Source of the DNA: Zea mays | Taxonomy: Eukaryota; Streptophyta; Magnoliopsida; Poales; Poaceae | DNA: 64,000 bases | Assembly: GCF_902167145.1 (NCBI RefSeq) | Contig: NC_050096.1 | Span: forward strand, 156,797,825-156,861,824 | Reading direction: 5' to 3' | Part shown: positions 11,666-22,461 of the stretch, piece by piece | Position numbering within the stretch: the stretch's first letter is position 1 | Layout of the letters: every line of letters starts with the position of its first letter | Notes under the pieces: model-generated | Seen by the model: the letters and a program-made list of their open reading frames with translations, nothing else | What the model was told of the DNA's origin: nothing | The model's database searches: none | Program-made: the position numbers and the translations under genes

Positions 11666-14600
11666 ATGGCTTCGTTCAAGAACCAAGCTGGAACTGCTTC
11701 GGTTCCGAAGCTGGTCCTCCCGATAACAGGTGGTTCATGTTCAGAGCCGGCTAACAAGAAACAGAAGAAGGAGGCACAGAGAAGAGTACAACATGTAGGG
11801 GTACAAGGACCCTTCATCAAGTCAAGATGGTCTCACATTCCAATTACCTTCTCTCAAGAGGATCTTCAGCTCAAGGATTACCCACACAATGACGCTATGG
11901 TTATCTCTTGTGTGATCATAGGATTTCTGGTCCACAATGTTCTGGTTGATACAGGCAGTGCAGCGGATATTATATTTGCTAAGGCCTTCAGACAAATGCA
12001 AGAGCCCGAAGACAAGATTCATGATGCTACGCACCCTCTTTGTGGCTTCGGAGGAAGACAGATTGTAGCGCTTGGTAAGATTACCATGCCAGTGACCTTC
12101 GGATTCGTCAAAAATACAAGGACTGAGCAAGTCGTGTTTGACATTATCGACATGGAGTATCCCTACAATGCTATCATTGGTCGCGGAACACTCAATGCTT
12201 TCGAAGCAATTCTTCATCCAGCATATCTTTGCATGAAGATACCTTCGGATCAGGGACCTATTGCTATTCATGGGAGTCAAGAAGCTGCCAGAAAGGCCTA
12301 GGGGAATTGGGCTGATTCAAAAGCAATCCACAATATAGATGAAGTCGAAGCTTGTGAGCAGTACAAGTACAGAAGGGAGAAGGCTGCTTCGGCCGATCAG
12401 CCGAAACCCATGCTTTTATGCGAAGATATCGCAGAGCAGAAGGTGATGCTGGGATCTCAATTGTCTGAGCAACAAGAGAAAACTTTGATAAGGTTTCTCT
12501 TCAACAACAAAGATGTTTTTGCATGGTCAGCTAATGATCTTTGCGGAGTCAATAGGGATGTTATTGAACACTCACTCAATGTTGATCCATCTTTCAGACC
12601 TAGAAAGCAGAGGCTTCGGAAGATGTCTGATGACAAGGCCGAAGGTGCTCGGAATGAAGTGAAAAGACTCCTTAGCGCTGGAGTTATCAGAGAAGTAAAA
12701 TACCCAGAATAGCTGGCTAACACTGTTATGGTAAAAAAGGCCAATGGCAAATGGAGGATGTGTATTGATTTTACCGATCTCAACAAGGCTTGTCCGAAGG
12801 ATGAGTTTCCATTGCCAAGGATAGATTCCCTAGTTGATGCAGCAGCTTCATCAGAGCTTATGAGTCTGCTGGATTGTTATTCAGGCTATCATCAAATTTG
12901 GATGAAGAAGGAGGATGAGCCAAAAACCTGCTTCATAACCCCCAGTGGAACATATTGTTACCTTCGGATGCCAGAGGGGCTCAAGAATGCTGGAGGAAGC
13001 TTCAGTAGAATGACAGCGAAGGTTCTTCATTCTCAGATAGGCAGAAATGTGCTAACTTATGTTGATGATATCATTGTAAAAAGTACGAAGCAAGAAAATC
13101 ACATTGCTGATCTGCAGGAGACCTTCTCTAATTTTAGACAGGCTGGTCTAAAATTGAATCCAGAAAAGTGTGTTTTCGGAGTGAAGAAGGGGAAATTCCT
13201 TGGCTGCCTAGTTTCAACAAAAGGGATTGAGGCTAATCCAAATAAAATCGAAGCTATCCTTCGAATGGAACCACCAAGTACAAAGAAGGGGGCTCAAAGA
13301 TTGACAGGAAGACTGGCATCTCTCAACAGATTTATATCTAGATCAGCAGAGAGAAATTTACCATTCTTCGAAGTGCTGAAGTCAGTCGAAGTTTTTCAAT
13401 GGGGACCAGTCCGGCAGAGAGCCTTCGAAGAGCTGAAGCAATATTTGATAGTCCTAACGACACTAACTCCACCAATGCCAGGGGCTCCTCTGTTGTTATA
13501 TGTGGCAGCTTCGCACTCAGCGGTAAGTGCAGCACTTGTCCAAGAGAAGCTTGAAGGCCAAGTCAAAAAGCAAGCCCCAATATACTTTGTATCCGAAGTT
13601 CTTAGTTTATCAAAGAAAAATTATACAGAATTGGAGAAGGTGTTGTATGCTGTTTTGATGGCCTCTAGGAAGCTTCGGCACTATTTTCAAGCATACAATA
13701 TAATTGTCCCTTCTTCACAACCATTGAAGGATATTATGAGAAATAGAGAAGCTATTGGAAGGGTTGGAAAATGGGCTGCGGAACTCAATGAGTTCTGCAT
13801 TGATTATGTGCATAGATCTTCGATTCAGTCCTAAGCGTTAGCAGACTTCATTGCTGACTGGACGCCAGGGGCTCAGGAAGAAGAAGCAAGTAAAGATGCT
13901 GAAGTTTGGACAGTATTCTGCGATGGTTCTTGGGGAACCTTCGGGGCAGGAGCAGCCGCTGTGTTGGTCGCACCCTCCAAAATTAAAACTTGCTACGCAG
14001 CAAGACTTGATTTCAGTTGCACAAATAACATTGCTGAGTACGAAGCTTTGCTCTTGGGTCTTCGGAAGTTAAAGGCAATGGGAATTAGAAGGGCAGTTCT
14101 TAAAACTGATTCCCATGTTATTTCTGGTCATATTGACAAGAGTTGTAAAGCAAGAGACCCGAAGCTTGAGAAATATTTAGACACGGTCCGAAGGATTGAG
14201 GCTTCCTTTGAAGGGTTTTCTGTCAAAAATATTCCTCGAGGAGAAAATGAACATGCTGATTTGCTAGCCAAGTCAGCAGCACAGGGGCTGCCCTTACCTT
14301 CGGAAGTATTTTTTGAAACAATAAAAGCACCTTCGGTTGAACTTCTTGAAAGAGCAGTCCTCAATATATCTTCTGTTTATAGTGAAGACTGGAGAATTGA
14401 GATCATCTCTTTCCTTCAGGGTAACTTTCTTTCAGATGACGAAGCTTATAACAGGAGGATAGAGGCAAGAGCTCGACCATATGTTATAATAGAAGGGGAG
14501 CTGTACAAGCATGGCGTCTGTTCTCCATTACTCAAGTGTTTATCCAGAGCCGAAGGTATAGAATTGATGAAGGAAATACACGCAGGCCTGTGTGGATCTC

Positions 14601-15618
14601 ACATTGGATCTAGGCCTTTGCTTGGAAAAGTTTTTCGTCAAGGATTTTATTGGCCAAAGGCAGCTTCGGATGCAGCGGAATTAGTCCAAAAGTGCGAAGG
14701 CTATCAGAAATGTGCAAAAGATCAAAAACAACCTTCGTCTCTAACCCAGTTAATACAACCCACTTGGCCATTGCAAAGGTGGGGTCTTGATTTGTTAGGT
14801 CCGTTACCACCAGCACAAGGGAACTTAAGATATGTTGTAGTGGCAGTGGAATATTTTTCTAAGTGGATTGAGGCAAAGCCTTTAGCCACAATTACTTCGG
14901 TTACTATTCAAAAGTTTTTCTGGCAAAATATTGTATGTCGCTTCGGAGTGCCGAAGGCTATTACCGTGGATAATGGAACGCAGTTTGATTCCGAAGCTTT
15001 CAGAGAATTTTGTGAACAAATTGGCACGAAGATCCATTTTGCATCAGTTCGGCATCCAGAGTCAAATGGACTTGTTGAAAGGGCAAATGGCATCATAATG
15101 ATAGGAATAATGAAGTTGATCTTCAATCAGCCCAGGGGAAAGTGGCCAGACGAATTAATTAAAGTGGTGTGGAGCCACAACACAACAATATCAAGATCAA
15201 CAGGTTTTACACCATTCAAATTATTGTTTGGTGACGAAGCAATAACTCCGGAAGAGGCCAAAGCAGGATCAATAAGAATAGTAGCTTCGGTAGAAGACGA
15301 AGCTGAAGCTGATTACTCTGTGAAAAAGATGCTATAGAAGGGATCAAGCTTCAAGCTGTGGAAAACATCAATAAATACCAAGCTGAAACAATAAAATGGC
15401 GTGATAGAAAGGTTCGGCTAAAGAACATTGAACCAGGACATTTGGTGCTTCGAAGAGTAGCCAACCCAGAGACAGTAGGCAAGTTACAGCTGAAGTGGGA
15501 AGGACCTTTTCTGGTAGTATCTTCGTCAAGACCCGGTTCCTACAGATTGAAGGATATGGACGGCAACGACATTCCTAGATCATGGAATGAGGATGAGCTT
15601 CGGCGATATTATGTTTAG
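11666..15618 (+). pseudogene. Gypsy pol of element B: protease, RT, RNase H, integrase, with stops and a frameshift
   Basis: The frame opens at ATG 11666, but almost at once enters the pre-protease region, so gag is deleted. Domains: protease with active site VDTGSAAD (about 11945), RT with YVDDIIVKS (about 13060), RNase H with CDGSWGTFGAGAAAV (about 13920), integrase zinc region (HAGLCGSHIG), core WGLDLLGP, VDNGTQF and HPESNGLVERAN, and a C-terminal GPF-type module ending at 15618. There is no chromodomain. The single frame is broken by TAG at 12299-12301, TAG at 12710-12712 (in place of the Trp of PEWLAN), TAA at 13832-13834 and a one-base shift in an A-run near 15325. In the integrase zinc finger the second Cys of the CxxC pair reads Tyr (CEGYQKC). 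It is not functional. Confidence 0.93.
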
Positions 15619-15839
15619 CTTGATGTAATTTTCTCTATTCTTTCTTGTGGCACCCTTTTCCTTTCCAAAGGGGGAGAAAGGTTTTTAATGGGGCCACAAC
15701 ATGTAATTTTTCTTTTTCTTATTTCAATCCTATAAGAGTAATATCCCCCAAAGATGTAAATGTAAAAGTTGAGAACGCACCATCAAGTGCAAAGGAAAAA
15801 GAAAAGAAAACAGGGAGAAGCTCAAAAGTCGTTCCTAAG

Positions 15840-16030
15840 GGAATGCAGAGCTTACAGCGAAAAATAAATGATGATTCCGCCGAAGTAAAAGGCGAAGAAG
15901 CTCCTAAGGGAGGCTTACAGCGAAAAATAAACGCTGATTCCGCCGAAGTAAAAGGCAAAGAAGCTCCTAAGGGAGGCTTACAGCGAAAAGTCAGCGCTGA
16001 TACACCGAAAAGTAAACGGTGAAGCCGAAA
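15840..16030 (+). repeat. 63-bp tandem repeat in the tail of element B
   Basis: CTTACAGCGAAAA recurs at 15851, 15914 and 15977, a 63-bp period, nearly three copies. The period is a multiple of three, so a plus-strand ORF (15645-16022) reads through it with repeated KINADSAEVKG-type peptides. I regard that ORF as incidental, since tandem arrays are common in the tails of Tat elements. Confidence 0.75.
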
Positions 16031-16425
16031 AATAAGCGGCAAAAAGATTTGAGTCATTCCTAAGGGAATGAAGGCTATGATTATGGTTTTGAATATATAT
16101 TCGGATATTCATTTGCATGATACATTACATCATGACATTTGCATTCATAAACATTCATTTAGACATACATAGGATCATTATCATCATATCATACAGAAAA
16201 GGCAGATGCTTCGTCTATAAGGATAAAGCTTCGGAGAAAGAAGAAATTTTCATGCTTCGTTGTGTACGAAAAGAAGGGAAGGTGTTTTTCGCCTTCGGCT
16301 CAAAAATAAAATTTTATCCACAGCAAAGCAGATTGTACACGGATAAAGGGGAAAAGATATATTACAAGGTATGCACAAATTTACATAAGTTTCTTTACAA
16401 TTATATTACAAAAATTTCTCTAGAA

Positions 16426-16719
16426 TCATATGCAGGAAAGTCTTTCGGAGCATCTGTTAAGCTTCAGTTCGTCATTCTTCAGCTTCAGAAATGGTGTACT
16501 TTCCAAAGTCCAGATGACTAGGTTTACTTGGCACCCCGCAGCTGTACTCATCTTCAAACCAACTTCTTCAACATCAGCTTGTGTTGCTTCGGCGGCAGGT
16601 GTGTCCTCTGATGAAACCAGCCCAGAACGCCTCATTGCTTCGGAAATCGGAACAGTTTCAGTGGCTTCGGTCTCATCTCCATCACGCTCAACCCTAGAAG
16701 TGGAGCGTACTCTGGCCAT
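16426..16719 (-). pseudogene. N-terminal remnant of the antisense ORF of element B
   Basis: The 97-aa minus-strand ORF starts MARVRSTSRVERDGDETEAT, continues with an acidic Glu/Ala-rich stretch, then loses resemblance and stops. I take it as the beginning of the antisense protein whose body is retained in element C (19775-20638), cut by the internal deletion. It lies downstream (minus sense) of a good TATA box at 16911-16920, with a leader of about 170 bp. Function unknown. Confidence 0.6.
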
Positions 16720-16910
16720 TTGATTATAAATTTCTTGGAAGTTTTTTAGAAATTAATAACCTTTTTTCCGAAGCTCTTCTTGTGACGAAGCAGAATCCAA
16801 AGTGGTGCTTCGTTCGAATGCAAAAGTCAAGCTTCGGCTATGGTTAAATTTTTGGCAGCAAAACAGTGCAATAGCAATGAATGTTGTGGTAACTTCACAC
16901 CTACCCGTCT

Positions 16911-16920
16911 GTTTATATAG
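16911..16920 (-). promoter_or_regulatory. Antisense TATA box in element B
   Basis: CTATATAAAC on the minus strand, about 190 bp upstream of the ATG of the antisense ORF. The position matches similar boxes in elements C and E. Confidence 0.6.
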
Positions 16921-17114
16921 TGCTGCAGGTAAGAAGATGAATCGTCAAAGTCTTTTACACCGGACAAACAGTCGCTCGCACCCACTGAACGGTGGGCCAC
17001 AAAACCCGAGAAGGTGAACCGGCATGGTGGGACCGCTTCGCGCTCGGAAATTGTATCGTTTCCCGGCAACGAGCTCAGGGAAGGTGTTTTTCGGACCTTC
17101 GGCTTCCCGAAGCC

Positions 17115-17178
17115 TAAGAGACTTTTTTCACGGATCAAGCTCGTTACGAAAAAAGATCTAGCACCGCGAAGGGGCTAC
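17115..17178 (+). promoter_or_regulatory. Hairpin and polypurine tract before the 3' LTR of element B
   Basis: CTTTTTTC and GAAAAAAG form an 8-bp stem, followed by CGAAGGGGCTAC immediately before TGTTGGG. The purine-rich run is the expected second-strand primer. Confidence 0.6.
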
Positions 17179-17796
17179 TGTTGGGACCATGCTTCGTCGC
17201 CGAAGGTCCTGCAGGAAGAAACACCTTCGGCAAAACCTGTTTATACGTAATACCGAAGCTACCGCTCATGAAGCTTCGATATCACAGCTTATCTGAAGCT
17301 GAAGGGTCGAACCGACTTAAAGATGGAATGACTTTTTAGTCCATAAAGGTCTGAGTCATAATTGTAATCTTTTGTAAGGGGTATGATTGTAATTTCTTAC
17401 AGGCTGTGTCCTGTGCATATAAATAGTGAACAGTACTCCTCTATTGTTCACGGAATCCTGTAACTGCTAACGCATTACTCTGGAATTATTGTTCTTTGTC
17501 AAGGCAAAGGTATAAATATAACCAAACATCATATTTTAATATCTCAATTTATATTATAAAATGAGTAAATGATGTTATTCATTCTTGATATTCTTTAACG
17601 TTTTATATATTTCATTTCGCATTATTTTATTTCTGATTACGAAGGTAGGACCTTCGTAATTTATCATCCATGACCTTCGTCCGAAGCTCATTAAATCCTC
17701 AGGGAAATAATGCTTCAGCGGACGAAGGGCTTTGACATTTAACATTCTATGTTGCCTTGTTCTTAATTCATAGCATTTGAGAACAAGTCCCCAACA
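17179..17796 (+). repeat. 3' LTR of element B
   Basis: 618 bp, the same length as the 5' LTR, with 13 substitutions. TATAAATA lies at 17418-17425. Confidence 0.93.
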
Positions 17797-17801
17797 CTAT
17801 A

Positions 17802-19544
17802 TAATACGCCCATCTGCTATGGTGTTGCGGTGGACATGGCTTCAAACACTGAACCACAGGTGGAGTAGGAATTGCAGGCCGACAAACAAGCAACAGTCAT
17901 ACGCCCATACGTCCATGAACCTATCTTGTTAGGTCGAGATATTGTTGGTGGGACTAATGGTAGAGCCACTACTCAGACACCCTATAGGACTGCTAGGTGG
18001 CAAAGTGTAAAGATTATATTTAAGAAGGAACAATATAAATATTTTTGTATATATAATAAATATTACTCGGGCCCTAAAAGCTTCTGGCTCTAGTATTGGA
18101 TGGGACGGTACTGGGACCTAGGACGATGGAGCTCCAAAAGAAACAGGTTAGGATGGCATGTGTTGTTCCGATATTGCAAGCGCAGAGCCAACTTCTTTCA
18201 TCTAAGAAAGATAGAGATAGAGAAACAAAGCTTCTACCATATAGGAGGAACCGTGAGGACTAAGGATGATCAGAAGAACATTTCTGGACATTGGATGATG
18301 TAGCTAGCATTGCCACCATGTTAGTGACTAGTCCTAAACAACGCTATTATTAAACTCTACCTTTCTAGAAATTTAATCTGATAGTACATATTTCAGTATT
18401 TTGATTATACGGAATGATTTGTGCATTTAGCCTACAGGACTTATAAATTGGACTGCTTGAAATGTTCCTGTATTACATGATTTTTGTGACAGTGTGATCC
18501 TTTGTAGTAGCATTAGATAGGGAATTCATTTGATTTGTAGGCACAAAATTGCAACGATAGTACTTGGAATATCTACAATTATCTGTTTTGAGGTCTGTCT
18601 TAATTAACTCAGTTCTAAATAAGATTGGTTGCTAGTACTTGGAATATCTGCAACTGCAACTCTACCTCTGAACTCATTGGCGGGGCTAGGATCTTTCTAA
18701 GGGTAGGACCAGATATAACACTAAAAAATAATTGTGCCTCTTAAAAAGTTTAAACAATACAAATGCATAAATAATGGCACATAGAAACTTCATTTAAATA
18801 AAATAATTGCAATGTAACGTAAAATTGACTTATATAAGTGGTTACCTAATTAAGAAAAGATAGATCCTCATCTTAATGATCAATTAATCCATTGTTTAGG
18901 TCTAACAACAATCAACACAGACCAACTAGGAATGGGAGAACGTGGCTCACCAGTCACAGGCAGAGTAGCGGAGTCGTCCTTGTTGTGCGCCGGTGCAGTG
19001 CACACCTGCTCGACAGCTTGCCTCGCCGCACGCGCTAGAGGCCGCGCGGGCCCTGCCACCCTGGTTACCTAGGGTTTACTCGGACGCGGCGGTGCGGTGT
19101 TTAGTTTTTGACGGCGGGTTGAAGGAGTAGTCTCGCGTGGGGGACGGACTGGTGGGAGACGCGCGCGCGCGCGTATAGGAAAAGAGAGGGGACTGGGAGA
19201 CGCACGCGTATAGGAAAAGAGAGATACAGGGATCAGAACTAGTTATGTTTATTTATTAATTAGTTATAGATGCGTACGCTATATATGTTTATTTATAAAT
19301 TAGCTATACAATACGTACTTAATCGAAAAGAGAGATCCTAGCTATACGATGCGTACATTAGGATCACATTTGCCTGAGATACGCCCAACTTAGCTTGCTA
19401 CAGTAAACTAACGAGTAAAATATTGAGTAGGTAATATACCAAAAGTAAATCAAATAATTCTCAATAGCGCATCGGAGATGTTTTTTATCTTTTTAATTTG
19501 CCAAGGGTCTCACGAGTTTGATTCCTCACATCCATTTGCCGACA
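17802..19544. other. CACTA 5' region, no gene seen
   Basis: Continuation of the CACTA element beyond the nested retrotransposon. 18960-19200 is GC-rich and includes a GCGCGCGCGCGCG run. The rest is AT-rich, with repeated ATGTTTATTTAT phrases near 19240-19300. It may hold the transposase promoter. I recognise no protein. Confidence 0.45.
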
Positions 19545-19756
19545 AATGATCTGATGCGAATTTTTTCCGACAGACGTTGCGCCACCGATAATCATTTATA
19601 CCGACAGATGGACTACCACAATAGATCAACAATATTGCCGACAGATTGGCAAACGCCAATACCATAACTACCGACAAATGGTGTGATGGTAATATTTTGC
19701 GACAGACAGAATGTCGCCAAAAGTCTATTTTTACCGTCAGATGTTTGACGCTAATT
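19545..19756 (-). repeat. CACTA subterminal repeat region, right
   Basis: Repeats of CCGACAGA/ACCGACA occur near 19567, 19601, 19638 and 19670, in inverse orientation to the GTCGG repeats at the left end. These are the expected binding sites for the TNP1/TNPA-type protein. Confidence 0.8.
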
Positions 19757-19774
19757 TTGTGTCATGGTGTAGTG
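19757..19774 (-). repeat. CACTA terminal inverted repeat, right
   Basis: TTGTGTCATGGTGTAGTG, the exact inverse of 163-180, followed by the second CTT copy. Confidence 0.95.
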
Positions 19775-20638
19775 CTTTGGCTTTTGGAGGCCGAAGCGGG
19801 ACCAAATGGGGCGCATGATGATCGCTTTAATGTCTTCTCTTGCCTTCAAATCATTTTTCACATAAAACCATTCTTCCATCCAGGCCCCGGGCCATCTCTT
19901 CCGAAACGTTGGCACTGGGTAGCTTGCGCCAGAGTGAGCAACGAAGCTATAGCAACCGAAATTGTTATGATATTGTTCTTTACCCTAGGGCTTCGTCTCA
20001 TACGTAAGCTCGTGCATACTGCAAAAACATCTTGCGCTTGGCTCTAGACCTTGACTTCTCATAGCCCAGACAAAGATCCCCATTCTAATAACTGCTTCGG
20101 GAGTGATCTGGTGAAGGAAAATCTGGTATGTCTTTAAAACTTCAACCACAAATCTGCTCAACAGGAACCAAAGTCCAGCTTTGAAGAAGCTTCGGAAAAT
20201 CACAACTTCGTTTTCTTCGGGAGTAGGAACGGCTCTGTCTGCGTCAACCCTCACAATAGAAATATCTCGAAAATACCTTCCTCTCATATTATCAAGATGA
20301 CTCTGTTTGATAGTTGATTTCCCGAAGACTGCATGACTTGGTCGCCAGGGCCGATCTTCAGAATCTTCGCCTCCACTCTCCACATCATAGCTGTCGCTAT
20401 CATCAGTATCTTCAGACAAGCCTTCCAGTATCTCTTTAGTAATCTTCTCTGTATTTGTTTTTGCTATTGACTCAACAAATCTAGCAGTCTTCTCCTCAAG
20501 GAGCTTCTCCTCTTCGGTTAGTTTCGTCTCAGCAACTGTCTTCTTGTCTTGAGATATCTTCTCTTCGGAAATGATGAAAATGTGTCCTTCAAACCGAAGC
20601 TCAAAAGCTCGAGAGCTATCAAGCGCTAGTAAGCACAA
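19775..20638 (-). pseudogene. Antisense ORF of element C, one stop, split by the CACTA insertion
   Basis: Minus-strand frame with an acidic Glu/Asp/Ser-rich N-terminal part (SEDTDDSDSYDVESGGEDSE), then a globular part (SHAVFGKSTIKQSHL, FRSFFKAGLWFLLSRFVVEV). A single TAG near 19985 interrupts it. The frame continues open (NNFGCYSF, FRKRWPGAWMEEWFYVKNDL, IMRPIWSRFGLQKPK) to the CACTA edge, then resumes at 162. No ATG opens the frame. It starts at TTG 20638, so an upstream exon or a lost start is likely. Such proteins are known as unclassified retrotransposon proteins in grasses; the role is unknown. Confidence 0.8.
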
Positions 20639-20704
20639 GTTATAAAATTGAGAAAATAAGGCAAATGGCGCAAGCAGGGTATCAAGTGCAGTCGGTGTGA
20701 GTTC

Positions 20705-20713
20705 CTATTTATA
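20705..20713 (-). promoter_or_regulatory. Antisense TATA box in element C
   Basis: TATAAATAG on the minus strand, about 70 bp upstream of the antisense reading frame and about 165 bp from the 3' LTR. Confidence 0.6.
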
Positions 20714-20878
20714 CGCCCAGTGCGCTCCAAGTTGGAGGGCCCCGTCTGTCATCGACTGTTGCTATTCTAGCAAAGGGAAGGTGTTTTTTCGGACCTTCGG
20801 CTTAGGGCCTTCGTCCATGTCGCAAGCTGAATTCGTTATTCTAAGAAATTAATATTGCGAGGGGTTACTGTTGGGGGC

Positions 20879-21537
20879 CTTCATCTTCCGAAGGTCCTCA
20901 AGAACATAATTTAACAATGTTTTCCGAGTGTAATATGTGAACAGGTGCTTTCGGTCTCGGATCAGAATCACACAGTGTGAAAAGCACGAATAATATGAAG
21001 GTTGACGCAGCGCTGAAGCTACGTGTAAGGGAGCTTCGGCATAACGGTAGAAAAGGGAACCGACTTAAAAGGGAAAAGGCTATTTAGACCTCGGTGGATT
21101 ACCTTAAAGTTGTTAGCAAATGTAAAGGGTCTGGATGTAATTTTACACGGGTTGTGTCCGTGCCTATAAATAGATGAACAGTACCCCCGTACTGTTCACG
21201 CTGACTAGTACTTGCTTTTGCGTCACGCTTGTACTTTTTGCCTTCTGTCAAGCCGAAGGTACTTTTGTAATTCAATATTGTTTCTGCCTTTCCATGGCAA
21301 TATAATAAGAATGAATTAACAACATTATATGATTGTTTATGTTGTCTCTTATATTTCAGATGCTTCTTCTTTTATTAATATATATTGTTAATGATGAAGG
21401 TATGTCCTTCAAGACCTTTGTCTGAAGATCATTATATCCTAAGGGGGATAATGTTTCGAAGGACGAAGGGCTTTAACAATTAATATCTTGTGTTGCCTTG
21501 TTCTTAATTCCTAGTATTTGAGAACAAGTCCCCAACA
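20879..21537 (+). repeat. 3' LTR of element C
   Basis: 659 bp, starting TGTTGGGGGCC and ending CCCCAACA, with TATAAATA at 21165-21172. It shares its last part (TTGCCTTGTTCTTAATTC, then the AACAAGTCCCCAACA end) with the LTR of element B. A purine-rich tract (GCGAGGGGTTAC) precedes it. Confidence 0.88.
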
Positions 21538-22461
21538 CCTTAGTTGCATGAACTTAGGATTCCTTTTTGAGATGGATACTAGTATACTAGGTCGAGTAGC
21601 TGCTTAGCTAATTAGGATCTCGGTAGAAGTCGGATGACTTTTCTAGCACTCGCGCGAGGTCAGGCATTTATTGTATTCATCTTGATAACGGGATCTATGA
21701 TGGTCTATGGACTTGGATCCAGGGTGGATGCCTTGTCTATGAGACGGAAATGGAATTAAGGATTAATGTGTGGATACCTGAGTCAAGCGTTTGAATGTAC
21801 TAAGCACATGTCGGGAAATATGGTAACCAGTAAGCCTAGTACCTGAGTGAAGCCGGGCGCGGACTTTACTCCTCACTCGTCCTGAGACAGGGTCTCCCAT
21901 GTTAGCTATGGTGGGTACAAGTGCGGTCAATGCACGACGGCAGCCGGGGTCAGTGGAGCATTGTATGCCAAGGCGGTGAGTCCTGGACGCGAACGGGGAA
22001 TCGATGGGGACGGTTGACGTGTGTGGGGACGGAGTGCCCTTACATGTTATGTGTTTAGTTTTACCTTGCAAAATTAAAACTCGATTTGAATCGTCTGCTT
22101 CTCGTAGCTAATGAGACTGCTTGACCCTTGTACTACATTGAGTAAAAAGTGAAATGAGGTTTTACTTGAGATAACATGTTGATTGTGCTAAATGATTGTT
22201 ACCATGTATGCTTAGAAAGGAGCAAACCTAGCTAAATTAATGATGCTAGAATTGGAAAAGCTAAAATTGATTTTAGACTCAGCTAGTGCTTTTGGCAAAC
22301 CAAACCCCTCAGCCAAACAGCTGCATGGTCTAGAGGTAGAGGAGTAGGCTCCTCACACCGGGTAAGTCTAGCTGAGTATTAGTATACTCAGCCTTTCTTG
22401 TGGCACAATTTTTGCAGGTACGCTACAGGACATGGTTGATGGTGTGACTTGGTGTCACACC
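21538..22461. other. Unassigned, LTR-like non-coding sequence
   Basis: No gene. The style (a GC-rich block around 21840-22030 and the phrase GAGTATTAGTATACTCAGC near 22373) resembles the transcribed part of long gypsy LTRs, so it is probably a remnant of another element. Its ends are not defined. No polypurine tract precedes the LTR that follows. Confidence 0.4.

Larger units (their letters stand above)
11004..17796 (+). mobile_element. Gypsy (Tat-like) LTR retrotransposon B, internally deleted, nested in the CACTA element
   Basis: Two 618-bp LTRs (11004-11621 and 17179-17796) start TGTTGGGACC and end CCCCAACA, flanked by the 5-bp duplication CTATA (10999-11003 and 17797-17801). By eye the LTRs differ at 13 positions (2.1%). 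The internal part runs protease, reverse transcriptase, RNase H, integrase, then a non-coding tail with an antisense ORF remnant. Gag is missing and the antisense ORF is cut short, so at 6.8 kb it is about half the length expected for the lineage. The domain order and the antisense ORF suggest the Tat lineage. The exact maize family name needs a repeat-library search. Confidence 0.95.
163..19774 (-). mobile_element. CACTA (En/Spm) DNA transposon, 19.6 kb including a nested LTR retrotransposon
   Basis: The element starts with CACTACACCATGACACAA and ends with the exact inverse, an 18-bp perfect terminal inverted repeat, flanked by CTT on both sides. Short repeats of a TGTCGGYAA/TTRCCGACA motif lie inside both ends in opposite orientation, as in CACTA subterminal regions. 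Two genes lie on the minus strand: a TNP2-type transposase (10464 to about 6889) and a TNP1-type gene (6716 to 1492). A gypsy retrotransposon at 11004-17796 interrupts the region upstream of TNP2, so the element without it is about 12.8 kb. The transposase is broken, so the copy is probably not autonomous, but its ends look intact and could respond to transposase supplied elsewhere. Confidence 0.95.
19775..21537 (+). mobile_element. 3' part of Tat-type gypsy element C, host of the CACTA insertion
   Basis: Holds the antisense ORF (minus strand), its TATA box and a 3' LTR. Bases 1-162 are the next part of the same element, displaced by the CACTA insertion. Gag, pol and the 5' LTR lie to the left of the window. 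The LTR begins TGTTGGGGGCC and differs from that of element B, so this is a related but distinct family. Confidence 0.88.

Noticed and set aside
17872..18303. Two plus-strand ORFs after element B
   Set aside because: They lie on the strand opposite to the CACTA genes, have no recognised domain and fall in the presumed 5' region of the transposon.
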